38,728 nucleotides of DNA from the NCBI GenBank assembly GCA_016742255.1, contig JACVCB010000031.1:1-38728 (forward strand). Reading direction: 5' to 3'. Under the pieces are notes generated by a model. That model ran no database searches and was not told where the DNA came from. It saw nothing but the letters and a program-made list of their open reading frames with translations. The position numbers and the translations under genes were made by a program. Positions 32,578 through 38,728 of the stretch are shown in pieces; positions within the stretch are counted from its first letter, which is position 1, and every line of letters begins with the position of its first letter. The DNA comes from Leptospira sp. (GTDB lineage Bacteria > Spirochaetota > Leptospiria > Leptospirales > Leptospiraceae).

Positions 32578-33670
32578 GGAGTTTGATTCCTTTATGGCGT
32601 TTCAATATTTCTAGAATTTGTTTCCTTTCGACAGGAACACCAAACTTTGGTTTACCGAAGTCTTCCAAGAGAACAAACTTTAAAGTATTCCCATCCTTTT
32701 TTTTATCATGTTCCATGTGTTTCAAAACCAAATCCGGTTTTTCTTCCAATACTGTTGGTAATTCTAATTGAGACATGAGTGAAATGGCTTTTTGGAAGTT
32801 GGATTCAGAAAAACCAACTAATTCTTTTGATAATAACAATGCAGTCACAAGACCTACAGAAACTGCTTCTCCATGTGAATATTTTTTGTATAGAGTGAGT
32901 GATTCAATTGCATGGCCAGTTGTATGTCCTAAATTGAGAACAGCACGTAATCCAGATTCTTTTTCATCTTGGGAAACAATTGATGATTTCACTCGAACAG
33001 ATTCTTCTATCGCATAACGCAAAGTATCTGACTTTTCAAAAAAATCAGAACGTTTTGATTTGGAAAGGTTTTCAAAAAAATTCCCACCATCCAAAAAGGA
33101 GTGTTTGACCACTTCTGCAAGACCACAACTCCATTCTTTTTTTGGTAATGTAGAAAGTGTAAAGAGTGGAGCAAAAACAAATTGTGGTTGGTAAAATGCA
33201 CCCACCATGTTTTTACCTGAATCAACATTTACCGCAACCTTTCCACCAACAGAAGAATCCACGCATGCTAGTAAGGTTGTAGGTACTTGGATGAACCGAA
33301 TCCCTCTTTGGTAAGTAGCTGCAATAAAACCCGCAAAATCACCTACCACTCCACCACCAAAGGCAATGATGACCGCATTTCGATCTGCATCAGCTTCTAT
33401 GAGTTGGTGGTACACTTTTTTGACGCGGTCAATGTGTTTGTTTTTTTCACCCGACTTTAAGTAGATAAAAGAAAAAGGAAGAGAACTATTTTTAAGTTCT
33501 TTGATTAAATATTTTTCATAAATGCCTGCGATTTCACGGCTTGTGAGAACAAAGACATGTGATATTTTTTTGAGATTCTTAAGTTTTTCAGAAAGACCAA
33601 CAAAGTCTTCATGTAATTCAACAGGGTAAATAAATCCTGATCCGACGACTTCTCGTTCTGATAACTTCAT
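32570..33670 (-). CDS. aroB: 3-dehydroquinate synthase AroB
   Basis: AroB catalyses step 2 of the shikimate pathway (DAHP to 3-dehydroquinate, NAD and a divalent metal) in the cytosol. The 366-residue protein has SGEKNK (73-78), GGGVVGD (105-111), the QVPTTLLACVDSSVGGK segment (128-144), the metal ligands Glu 186 (GLAEVVKH), His 249 (NLGHTTGHAIE) and His 266 (SHGEAV), and KKDGN near the end. All key residues are present. It overlaps the Nudix gene by four bases and the MscS-like gene by eight. Confidence 0.95.
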   Translation of the reverse strand: MKLSEREVVGSGFIYPVELHEDFVGLSEKLKNLKKISHVFVLTSREIAGIYEKYLIKELKNSSLPFSFIYLKSGEKNKHIDRVKKVYHQLIEADADRNAVIIAFGGGVVGDFAGFIAATYQRGIRFIQVPTTLLACVDSSVGGKVAVNVDSGKNMVGAFYQPQFVFAPLFTLSTLPKKEWSCGLAEVVKHSFLDGGNFFENLSKSKRSDFFEKSDTLRYAIEESVRVKSSIVSQDEKESGLRAVLNLGHTTGHAIESLTLYKKYSHGEAVSVGLVTALLLSKELVGFSESNFQKAISLMSQLELPTVLEEKPDLVLKHMEHDKKKDGNTLKFVLLEDFGKPKFGVPVERKQILEILKRHKGIKLHG

Positions 33671-34131
33671 GGTTCATTCACCCATGGGCTTGAAATATAT
33701 CTAGGTTTATTTGTACTTTTAGTCCGAAAGAAATGTTTTATATCAGGTCGTAAATCCATGGACAAAATTTCTTTGGGAGTGAAATACCCAAAACCTGATA
33801 TGGCTTTTTCTTTCGCATTGAGTACTGGCAAAAGTTCTTTTACCTTTGTTAAAAATACAATTTGTATCAGGTGTCTTTTTTTGTTGGGATCAATGGATTC
33901 ATTTAATAATAAAAATTCAGTGTGACTTACTTCGAGAGACAATTCTTCTTTTAGTTCTCGTTTGAGAGCTTCTTCACCAGATTCACCAAATTCAATCCCC
34001 CCACCAGGAAGTAACCAATACCCAGATTGTTTTTTCTGCTGTTGTACGAGTAAAATTTTGCCTTTGGGATCTTGGATGAGAGCGGCTACCCGGACTCGCA
34101 TGGATTTTGATTTGAGTAAAAAATCGATCAT
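33667..34131 (-). CDS. Nudix hydrolase
   Basis: The 154-residue protein has a Nudix box at 44-66 (GGIEFGESGEEALKRELKEE with R58, E59, E62, E63). The usual Gly in the last part of the box is Ser (LSL in place of xGU), a minor change. The family hydrolyses nucleoside diphosphates linked to another group; the substrate here is unknown. The ATG overlaps the rnc stop by four bases and its own stop overlaps aroB, so it sits in a chain of coupled genes. Confidence 0.9.
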   Translation of the reverse strand: MIDFLLKSKSMRVRVAALIQDPKGKILLVQQQKKQSGYWLLPGGGIEFGESGEEALKRELKEELSLEVSHTEFLLLNESIDPNKKRHLIQIVFLTKVKELLPVLNAKEKAISGFGYFTPKEILSMDLRPDIKHFFRTKSTNKPRYISSPWVNEP

Positions 34132-34856
34132 AATAAGTTCAAAACACGCAGAGCTGCTTTTGCGGCCATTTGTTCGGCTCTCCGTTTATTCTTTCCATCG
34201 CCCGTTGTTTGAAAATGATTTTCACACGAAACCGATACAGAAAATTCTTTATCGTGGTCAGGCCCTTCTTCTTTCAATAAAACATACTCTGGTAATTTTT
34301 TCCATTTTTTTTGGCAATATTCCTGTAAAATGGTTTTGTAATCTTTTGTTTCCTCTGCTGACTCTACTTTTTTTTCCATGGATTGGAAATGTGGAGTTAA
34401 AAAGATCCGACAACTGTTTAAGCCTTGGTCTAGATACAGTGCACCTAAGAAGGCTTCAAAACAATCTGCTTGTAAATTTAAATTCACTTCCCCCTTTTCC
34501 TTTTCACCCTTCCCCAATAACAAAAAATCAGGGAACCGGTACACACGTGCCAATTTTGCAATCGCAGGTGCAGATACCATTTTGCTTTTGAGTTTCGCTA
34601 GGATTCCTTCTTTGCCCTTAGGTAATGATTTATAAAGGTATTCAGCGGCAAGGATCCCAAGGACAGAGTCACCTAAAAATTCCAATCGTTCATTGTCAGA
34701 TAAATACCGATCCGAATCCTCATTGGCAAAGGACCTATGAACAAAAGCTAGGTGGAGAAGAGAAACATCCTTAAAACTAGTATTCGTAAGGGATTGTAGT
34801 TCTTTTAGAGAGTTGATTCTTTCAGGAGAAAGTTTGATGCGAATGGAATGGGACAA
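34128..34856 (-). CDS. rnc: Ribonuclease III
   Basis: RNase III cuts double-stranded RNA in rRNA and mRNA processing. The 242-residue protein has the signature NERLEFLGDSVLG (55-67), the catalytic Glu at about 134 (CFEAFLGALY) and a C-terminal dsRNA-binding domain (about 174-241, ending KRRAEQMAAKAALRVL). The start is a TTG at 34856; no ATG is placed well. The run ATCTTTTTCCC directly upstream is the tail of the acpP terminator and leaves no ribosome site, so initiation may be poor or the true start may differ. Confidence 0.93.
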   Translation of the reverse strand: MSHSIRIKLSPERINSLKELQSLTNTSFKDVSLLHLAFVHRSFANEDSDRYLSDNERLEFLGDSVLGILAAEYLYKSLPKGKEGILAKLKSKMVSAPAIAKLARVYRFPDFLLLGKGEKEKGEVNLNLQADCFEAFLGALYLDQGLNSCRIFLTPHFQSMEKKVESAEETKDYKTILQEYCQKKWKKLPEYVLLKEEGPDHDKEFSVSVSCENHFQTTGDGKNKRRAEQMAAKAALRVLNLL

Positions 34857-34867
34857 GGGAAAAAGAT

Positions 34868-34899
34868 CCGGGTTCCTCTATTCGGGGAACCCGGTTTTT
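34868..34899 (-). terminator. Intrinsic terminator between acpP and rnc
   Basis: CCGGGTTCC (34868-34876) and GGAACCCGG (34886-34894) form a perfect GC-rich 9-base stem with a 9-base loop. On the minus strand it is followed by ATCTTTTTCCC, and on the plus strand by TTTTTGG, so it works in both directions. It lies 16 bases after the acpP stop and 12 bases before the rnc start, so acpP can be made in excess over rnc. Confidence 0.85.
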
Positions 34900-34909
34900 G
34901 GATTGGGAA

Positions 34910-35143
34910 TTACCCCTTAAGTTTATCGATGAATTTAATTACATCGCCTACGGTTTGGATTTTTTCTGCGTCTTCATCAGAAATTTCCACACCAAACTCT
35001 TCTTCAAGAGCCATCACTAGTTCAACTGTGTCAAGAGAGTCAGCACCAAGATCATTGATGAAGTGAGCTTCAGGTGTAACTTCTGATTCATCAACACCAA
35101 GTTGTTCTACGATGATTGACTTAATTTTTTCGAAATCTGCCAT
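34910..35143 (-). CDS. acpP: Acyl carrier protein
   Basis: The 77-residue acidic carrier protein has the phosphopantetheine Ser in [20 protein letters not shown]. The start is the ATG at 35143, with GGAGG 5 bases upstream; the longer open frame to 35179 adds an unrelated [12 protein letters not shown]. It shuttles acyl chains in fatty acid synthesis and supplies LpxD-type acyltransferases. A small hairpin (35159-35174) lies just upstream in its mRNA, and a strong terminator lies downstream. Confidence 0.96.
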   Translation of the reverse strand: MADFEKIKSIIVEQLGVDESEVTPEAHFINDLGADSLDTVELVMALEEEFGVEISDEDAEKIQTVGDVIKFIDKLKG

Positions 35144-35158
35144 TTTATATCCTCCAGG

Positions 35159-35174
35159 CCACTGTGAACAGTGG
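35159..35174 (-). promoter_or_regulatory. Short hairpin in the acpP leader
   Basis: CCACTG-TGAA-CAGTGG on the plus strand is a perfect 6-base stem with a 4-base loop. On the acpP mRNA it ends 4 bases before the GGAGG ribosome site. It may be an RNA-stability or translation element. Confidence 0.35.
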
Positions 35175-35417
35175 GGCAAGTGTTAAATCGTTTTCCGCCA
35201 GGTATATATGTACGCCTAGCGTTTTTTTAAAATGAAATTGTCGGAATTTTTGGCAAGTCTAAATAGATTATTTTCCTCTTGAAACCTTTGACATCGTTCT
35301 AACATCACCTAACTTATATTAGCAGATTCTTCTGTCACGAGAACCGTGGAAAAAAGAACCATCCTGTCCTAGTTTCCAAGAGATGGCAATATCTTGCCCT
35401 GATTTCCAGCCGATTGC

Positions 35418-35452
35418 TCCATTTTAGCAGAATTATACTCCACTATAATGGA
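35418..35452 (+). promoter_or_regulatory. Candidate promoter with imperfect inverted repeat upstream of third rhodanese lipoprotein
   Basis: TCCATTTTAG and CTATAATGGA form a 10-base inverted repeat with one mismatch. The right arm contains TATAAT (35444-35449), a perfect -10 sequence. At 17 bases upstream the -35 is weak (ATTTTA), as in regulated promoters. TAGCAGAATT begins at 35425, a decamer also found at 18161 in the metZ repeat. Whether the repeat is an operator is inferred. Confidence 0.4.
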
Positions 35453-35520
35453 ACTTACTTCCCGAACCAGGATGGGAATCCGAAATCAACCCTAAGAAAT
35501 AACTTTTTTAGGAGACTTCC

Positions 35521-37104
35521 ATGATTCGGAAATGGACAAAAACTCTCACATCTCTTTTCCTACTTTCCTCTTTCGTTTTTTGTACAGGAAAAAAAGAAGA
35601 GAATAACGATTCATTACTCGCCGGCTTACTCGTTTTGGCTGCCAATCAGATCCGAGTGAATACAGTATCTGATCTCACAAATGAATCTTCTGCTGATTAT
35701 AATGAGAACAAATGGGGACTCATCACAGGTTCCACTTTAAATTCTTGGGTGAGCAACTGGCAAACAAATCGACCATCTGGGATTACAGGGAAACTTGTGG
35801 TCTTACAAACAGATGCCGCAAACCGTGTTTCGGGTGATGGCCATAATGCATACATCAAATCAGATCCGTCTGGAGGTGTTTATGTTTATTTGTTAAATGA
35901 TTACACAACACCAGACCTTCCCTCTGGAGGATTTCGATTTAACCAAACTCGTGACTCAGGATTATTCAATAATTCCATCCGTTACCAAGCCAATGGAACG
36001 TTTGTGGATGATTGGTTAAACACTTACAATATTGATCCAACAAAAGATTTAGTTGTGTTTGCTGCTGGTACGGGGAACGGAACTACTGTTAGCGCCGATC
36101 CAGGAGCAGCAACTGCCACAGTTGCGGGTGCCATCCAAGACATCACAAGAGGATTCTATTGGTTACGGTATTGGGGAGTGGATATAAAACATTTAGCCAT
36201 ATTGAATGGAAATTTACGGTACAATATCACCAACAATTTAGTTCAACCGGCACAAACCAGTACAACAAAATCGACATTACCAACTACCAAAGGAACATTC
36301 AGTGTGCGCCAATTGCGTGTGGACAATACTGCAATTACACTTGGTCTAGAAGATATTTATGAAATTGCAAAAAACAATCTAACAACTTCCAATGTATTTG
36401 GGATAACGAATACACAATTTCTGATTGATGCAAGGCCCTCTACACAATTTGGATCTAGTAGGTCTGCTGGAGTGAATGGTGATACCTCTCAATACATAAC
36501 GACAGGTTATGATTCTGCCGGTGCTCCTGTTGTTTGGGGAGCAAGTGGGGATACAAATTCAGCAAACACTGCTGGAAAAACCTATGTGCCATTTGAAGGG
36601 AATATCAAAGGAGCAGTCACTTTTCCATGGCTTGCACTTTTTGAAGGGATCCCTGATTCAGGGAATACATCTGGTGTAACCGCAACAGCATTTAACAATG
36701 GTTATCGCTACAAATCAAAATCGGCATTGGCAAACATTTTTGCAAATAAAGGATATGTAACAGGGTCCACTGTAATCAGCCAATGTAGAACCAATTTTGA
36801 AGCACAAGTGAATGGTTTTGCATCACTCAATATCCTTGGATACCCAACTGCTTATTATGATGGATCCCTTGTGGAATGGACAGCTCTCGTCGCTTCTCAT
36901 CCAGACAATAATACCAACCAAGTTCCAAGTGATTTTAAGTGGAGGACAGATTTAGCTTCAGTGAGTGTTTTTGGTTACAATCCACAAATTTCAAATTCTG
37001 GAAATGTTGGAAGTGCGATCAGTAGAGTCAAACCGGCTCCAGTGAATTTACAAGCAACCACCTCAAAAAAATTCATTCAAGAAGATAAAGCTTATAAGTA
37101 TTAA
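35521..37104 (+). CDS. Tandem-rhodanese lipoprotein, active-Cys copy 2
   Basis: The 527-residue paralogue of the protein at 11472 has lipobox FVFC (Cys 21). The first rhodanese-like domain (about 85-235) includes KDLVVFAAGTG and YWGVDIKHLAILNG. The second (about 262-455) has FLIDARPS, GNIKGAVTFPW, the active loop QCRTNFE with Cys 422, and YYDGSLVEW. An insertion of about 40 residues (310-350, Ser/Gly/Thr-rich) lies between its DARP and GNIKGA motifs. The loop differs from the normal CRxGxR by Glu at the last position. It ends QEDKAYKY like the first copy. AGGAGA precedes the ATG. It stands apart from the cassette and has its own promoter region. Confidence 0.88.
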   Translation: MIRKWTKTLTSLFLLSSFVFCTGKKEENNDSLLAGLLVLAANQIRVNTVSDLTNESSADYNENKWGLITGSTLNSWVSNWQTNRPSGITGKLVVLQTDAANRVSGDGHNAYIKSDPSGGVYVYLLNDYTTPDLPSGGFRFNQTRDSGLFNNSIRYQANGTFVDDWLNTYNIDPTKDLVVFAAGTGNGTTVSADPGAATATVAGAIQDITRGFYWLRYWGVDIKHLAILNGNLRYNITNNLVQPAQTSTTKSTLPTTKGTFSVRQLRVDNTAITLGLEDIYEIAKNNLTTSNVFGITNTQFLIDARPSTQFGSSRSAGVNGDTSQYITTGYDSAGAPVVWGASGDTNSANTAGKTYVPFEGNIKGAVTFPWLALFEGIPDSGNTSGVTATAFNNGYRYKSKSALANIFANKGYVTGSTVISQCRTNFEAQVNGFASLNILGYPTAYYDGSLVEWTALVASHPDNNTNQVPSDFKWRTDLASVSVFGYNPQISNSGNVGSAISRVKPAPVNLQATTSKKFIQEDKAYKY

Positions 37105-37127
37105 AATCTTTCCCAGTTTACACTTTC

Positions 37128-37160
37128 GTCTCTTGGCGCACACCAAGAGACATTCTTTTC
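37128..37160 (+). terminator. Intrinsic terminator after the third rhodanese lipoprotein
   Basis: GTCTCTTGG (37128-37136) and CCAAGAGAC (37143-37151) form a perfect 9-base stem with a 6-base loop, followed by ATTCTTTTC. It lies 23 bases after the stop and should make the rhodanese lipoprotein a single-gene transcript. Confidence 0.75.
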
Positions 37161-37209
37161 TCGCTTAAATTCCCTTTGCAAAAATGTTTTTGTCTGACAG
37201 TTTGTCTTT

Positions 37210-38728
37210 ATGGCAAGGAATGAAAAAGAAGAAGCAATACATATTGGATTTCGAGAAGCACTCGCCTTAATACTACCTTACCTCCAAAAAAAAATTTGGA
37301 ATCAATTTAAATCTGTTATTTGGATCGTTTTGTACCTTTCCGTTTTCCAATTATTGGTCTTAAGAATCCCAATCAAAGAAGCAGGGATCATCACCTTTGG
37401 AATTTGTGCAGTTATCTTAGGTCTTACTTTTTTTCTCGAAGGATTATTTTTAGGACTGATGCCTCTTGGAGAAGCCTTGGGATTAAAATTACCTCAAAAA
37501 TTAGGTATGTTTAGCATTATGATTTTTTCTGTCCTTCTGGGAATGGGGGCAACATTAGCAGAACCAGCGATTGCCATTTTAAAAGCTTGTGGAAGTAAAG
37601 TTGCACCTTGGGATGCACCTTTACTCTATTATCTCCTCAATGGAGGTTCAGACACTTTATATTTTTCCATCGCCATTGGAGTTGGTATCTCTGTTGTGAT
37701 TGGGATGTTTCGATTTTTATATGGTTTTTCACTTTCGAAAATCTTAGTTCCTTCCATTTTACTTTTGTTAGCCGTTAGTATTTACGCATATTTTGATGAA
37801 AACTTACAACATATTTCTGGCCTTGCTTGGGATTCAGGTGCTGTAACAACGGGTCCTGTTACTGTACCACTTGTTGTCGCATTGGGAATCGGAATCTCCA
37901 AGGTATCTGAAAAAAACGAACAAAGTAGTGCCTACGGTGTTGTGACTTTAGCATCCCTATTCCCAATTTTAGCTGTGTTTTTGGTTGGGATTTATTTTTC
38001 GAACAAAGTACCAAAACCGATGACCGAAATGGAATTTTTCAAACAAGGAATCCACTCAGAACAATCCAATTTTTTATTAGGAATTAAAGCGAATCAGTTC
38101 CAAAAACAAAAAACAGTAAATCAATCTCAATCCAAACAAAGTACAACAGCCAAAGAATTTCCAACTAAAATGGCTGATGCATTCCGATTGGCACTGCGCG
38201 CTATTTTACCATTATCCATTTTTATGATTTTGTTTTTATACTTTATCCTCAGAGAAAAAATTGCTTACCCAGAAGAATTACAACTTGGGATTGTGTTTTC
38301 GATTGTAGGACTTACAATTTTTAATTTTGGGATCATGTTTGGTTTGAATCAATTGGGAGACCAAGTTGGAGGAAAACTTCCATCCACATTTCGCTCAATT
38401 GAACTCACTGACTCCATCAAATTCATCAAAAACTTTAATCCAAAATCTGTATACACGGCAGTGAATGAAGAAGGGAAAGAGGAAAAATTCTTTTATTTAA
38501 AAGAGAGAAAATTATATTCCGGAATTCCATACCACGAAGAAAATTGGAATCCAACTAACAAGGTATATGAGTACATTCCAATCCATGGTCCAATTTTCGG
38601 TAAAGAAGACAACCTTCTTGGTTATGTGATTGTATTAGCATTTGCTTTTGTATTGAGATATAGTGCAACCTTTGCAGAAGCTGTTTTATTAGCGTTAGGT
38701 AATGCAGTTAAAGAAACAACAATTGGAA
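37210..38728 (+). CDS. DUF1538-family multi-pass membrane protein, cut by window end
   Basis: The frame is open from ATG 37210 to the window edge (506 codons). It shows repeated hydrophobic segments in two halves. The first half has LGLMPLGEALGLKLPQK and LLGMGATLAEPAIAIL, then AVTTGPVTVPLVVALGIG. The second half starts at about residue 315 (ALRAILPLSIFMILFLYFIL). It carries GIMFGLNQLGDQVGG and later SATFAEAVLLALGNAV, which repeat the first half's motifs. That internal repeat and TTGPVTVPLVVALGIG are typical of DUF1538, an uncharacterised transporter-like family. The second half has a soluble insertion near 410-460. The ribosome site is weak, so the start is the least certain part. Confidence 0.85.
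   Translation, partial: MARNEKEEAIHIGFREALALILPYLQKKIWNQFKSVIWIVLYLSVFQLLVLRIPIKEAGIITFGICAVILGLTFFLEGLFLGLMPLGEALGLKLPQKLGMFSIMIFSVLLGMGATLAEPAIAILKACGSKVAPWDAPLLYYLLNGGSDTLYFSIAIGVGISVVIGMFRFLYGFSLSKILVPSILLLLAVSIYAYFDENLQHISGLAWDSGAVTTGPVTVPLVVALGIGISKVSEKNEQSSAYGVVTLASLFPILAVFLVGIYFSNKVPKPMTEMEFFKQGIHSEQSNFLLGIKANQFQKQKTVNQSQSKQSTTAKEFPTKMADAFRLALRAILPLSIFMILFLYFILREKIAYPEELQLGIVFSIVGLTIFNFGIMFGLNQLGDQVGGKLPSTFRSIELTDSIKFIKNFNPKSVYTAVNEEGKEEKFFYLKERKLYSGIPYHEENWNPTNKVYEYIPIHGPIFGKEDNLLGYVIVLAFAFVLRYSATFAEAVLLALGNAVKETTIG

Larger units (their letters stand above)
35144..35520. other. 377-base gap between acpP (minus) and rhodanese lipoprotein (plus)
   Basis: No open frame in this gap is convincing. 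It should hold both divergent promoters and leaders. Seen in it: the acpP leader hairpin (35159-35174), a GGCAA-TATC-TTGCC mini-repeat near 35385, two copies of a TTAGCAGA motif (about 35319 and 35424), and the larger imperfect repeat at 35418-35452 with a TATAAT. Many short AT-rich runs carry no further signal that I can name. Confidence 0.5.

Overview
The window looks like chromosomal DNA of a Leptospira-type spirochaete. Base composition is AT-rich and GTG/TTG starts are mixed with ATG. Lipoprotein signals are of the relaxed spirochaetal kind (FFSC, VLSC, FVFC). Core genes include lpxD, acpP, rnc, aroB, clpC, mtaB and a LolCDE-type exporter. The assignment rests on gene content and style, not on a database match. 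No rRNA, tRNA, CRISPR array, insertion sequence or prophage was seen.

Layout. (1) 1-3.9 kb: the end of a broken Na+/alanine-type symporter, an outer-membrane barrel candidate, a tight trio (small unknown, ArsC/Spx-like, SRPBCC), lpxD and an OmpA-like exported protein. (2) 3.9-8.7 kb, minus strand: an overlapping operon read as exported tandem rhodanese, five-haem cytochrome c, GT2 glycosyltransferase, GT-C-like membrane glycosyltransferase, DUF2064 protein. (3) 8.85-11.25 kb, plus strand, divergent from it: a DUF4395 membrane protein with CxxC motifs, a second GT-C-like protein and an XRE-cupin regulator. (4) 11.5-16.9 kb, plus strand: rhodanese lipoprotein, cysteine-free small exported protein, outer-membrane barrel, a second rhodanese lipoprotein that has lost its catalytic Cys, and a five-haem lipoprotein cytochrome. 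This is the most interesting region. It resembles, in parts list, the Geobacter extHIJKL outer-membrane conduit locus. (5) 16.9-28.9 kb, minus strand throughout: metZ, a MacAB-type ABC exporter (ATPase, permease, adaptor), mtaB, a TPR protein, a membrane protein, clpC, a zinc-ribbon/McsB-like arginine-kinase homologue, and a LolD/LolC-type pair. (6) 28.95-31 kb, plus: two membrane proteins of unknown function. (7) 31-35.1 kb, minus: acpP, rnc, Nudix, aroB, MscS-like, YwqK-like, mostly overlapping. (8) 35.5-38.7 kb, plus: a third rhodanese lipoprotein behind a 377-base regulatory gap, then a DUF1538 membrane protein that runs off the window.

How the genes may work together. Four exported tandem-rhodanese proteins, two five-haem cytochromes with similar haem spacing, a DUF4395 protein, a barrel and a sulfhydrylase gene lie in one window. 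This suggests envelope sulfur or chalcogen handling coupled to electron transfer. That is an inference from domains and gene order; the substrate is unknown. The ClpC/McsB-like pair suggests arginine-phosphorylation-type control of proteolysis in a spirochaete, also inferred.
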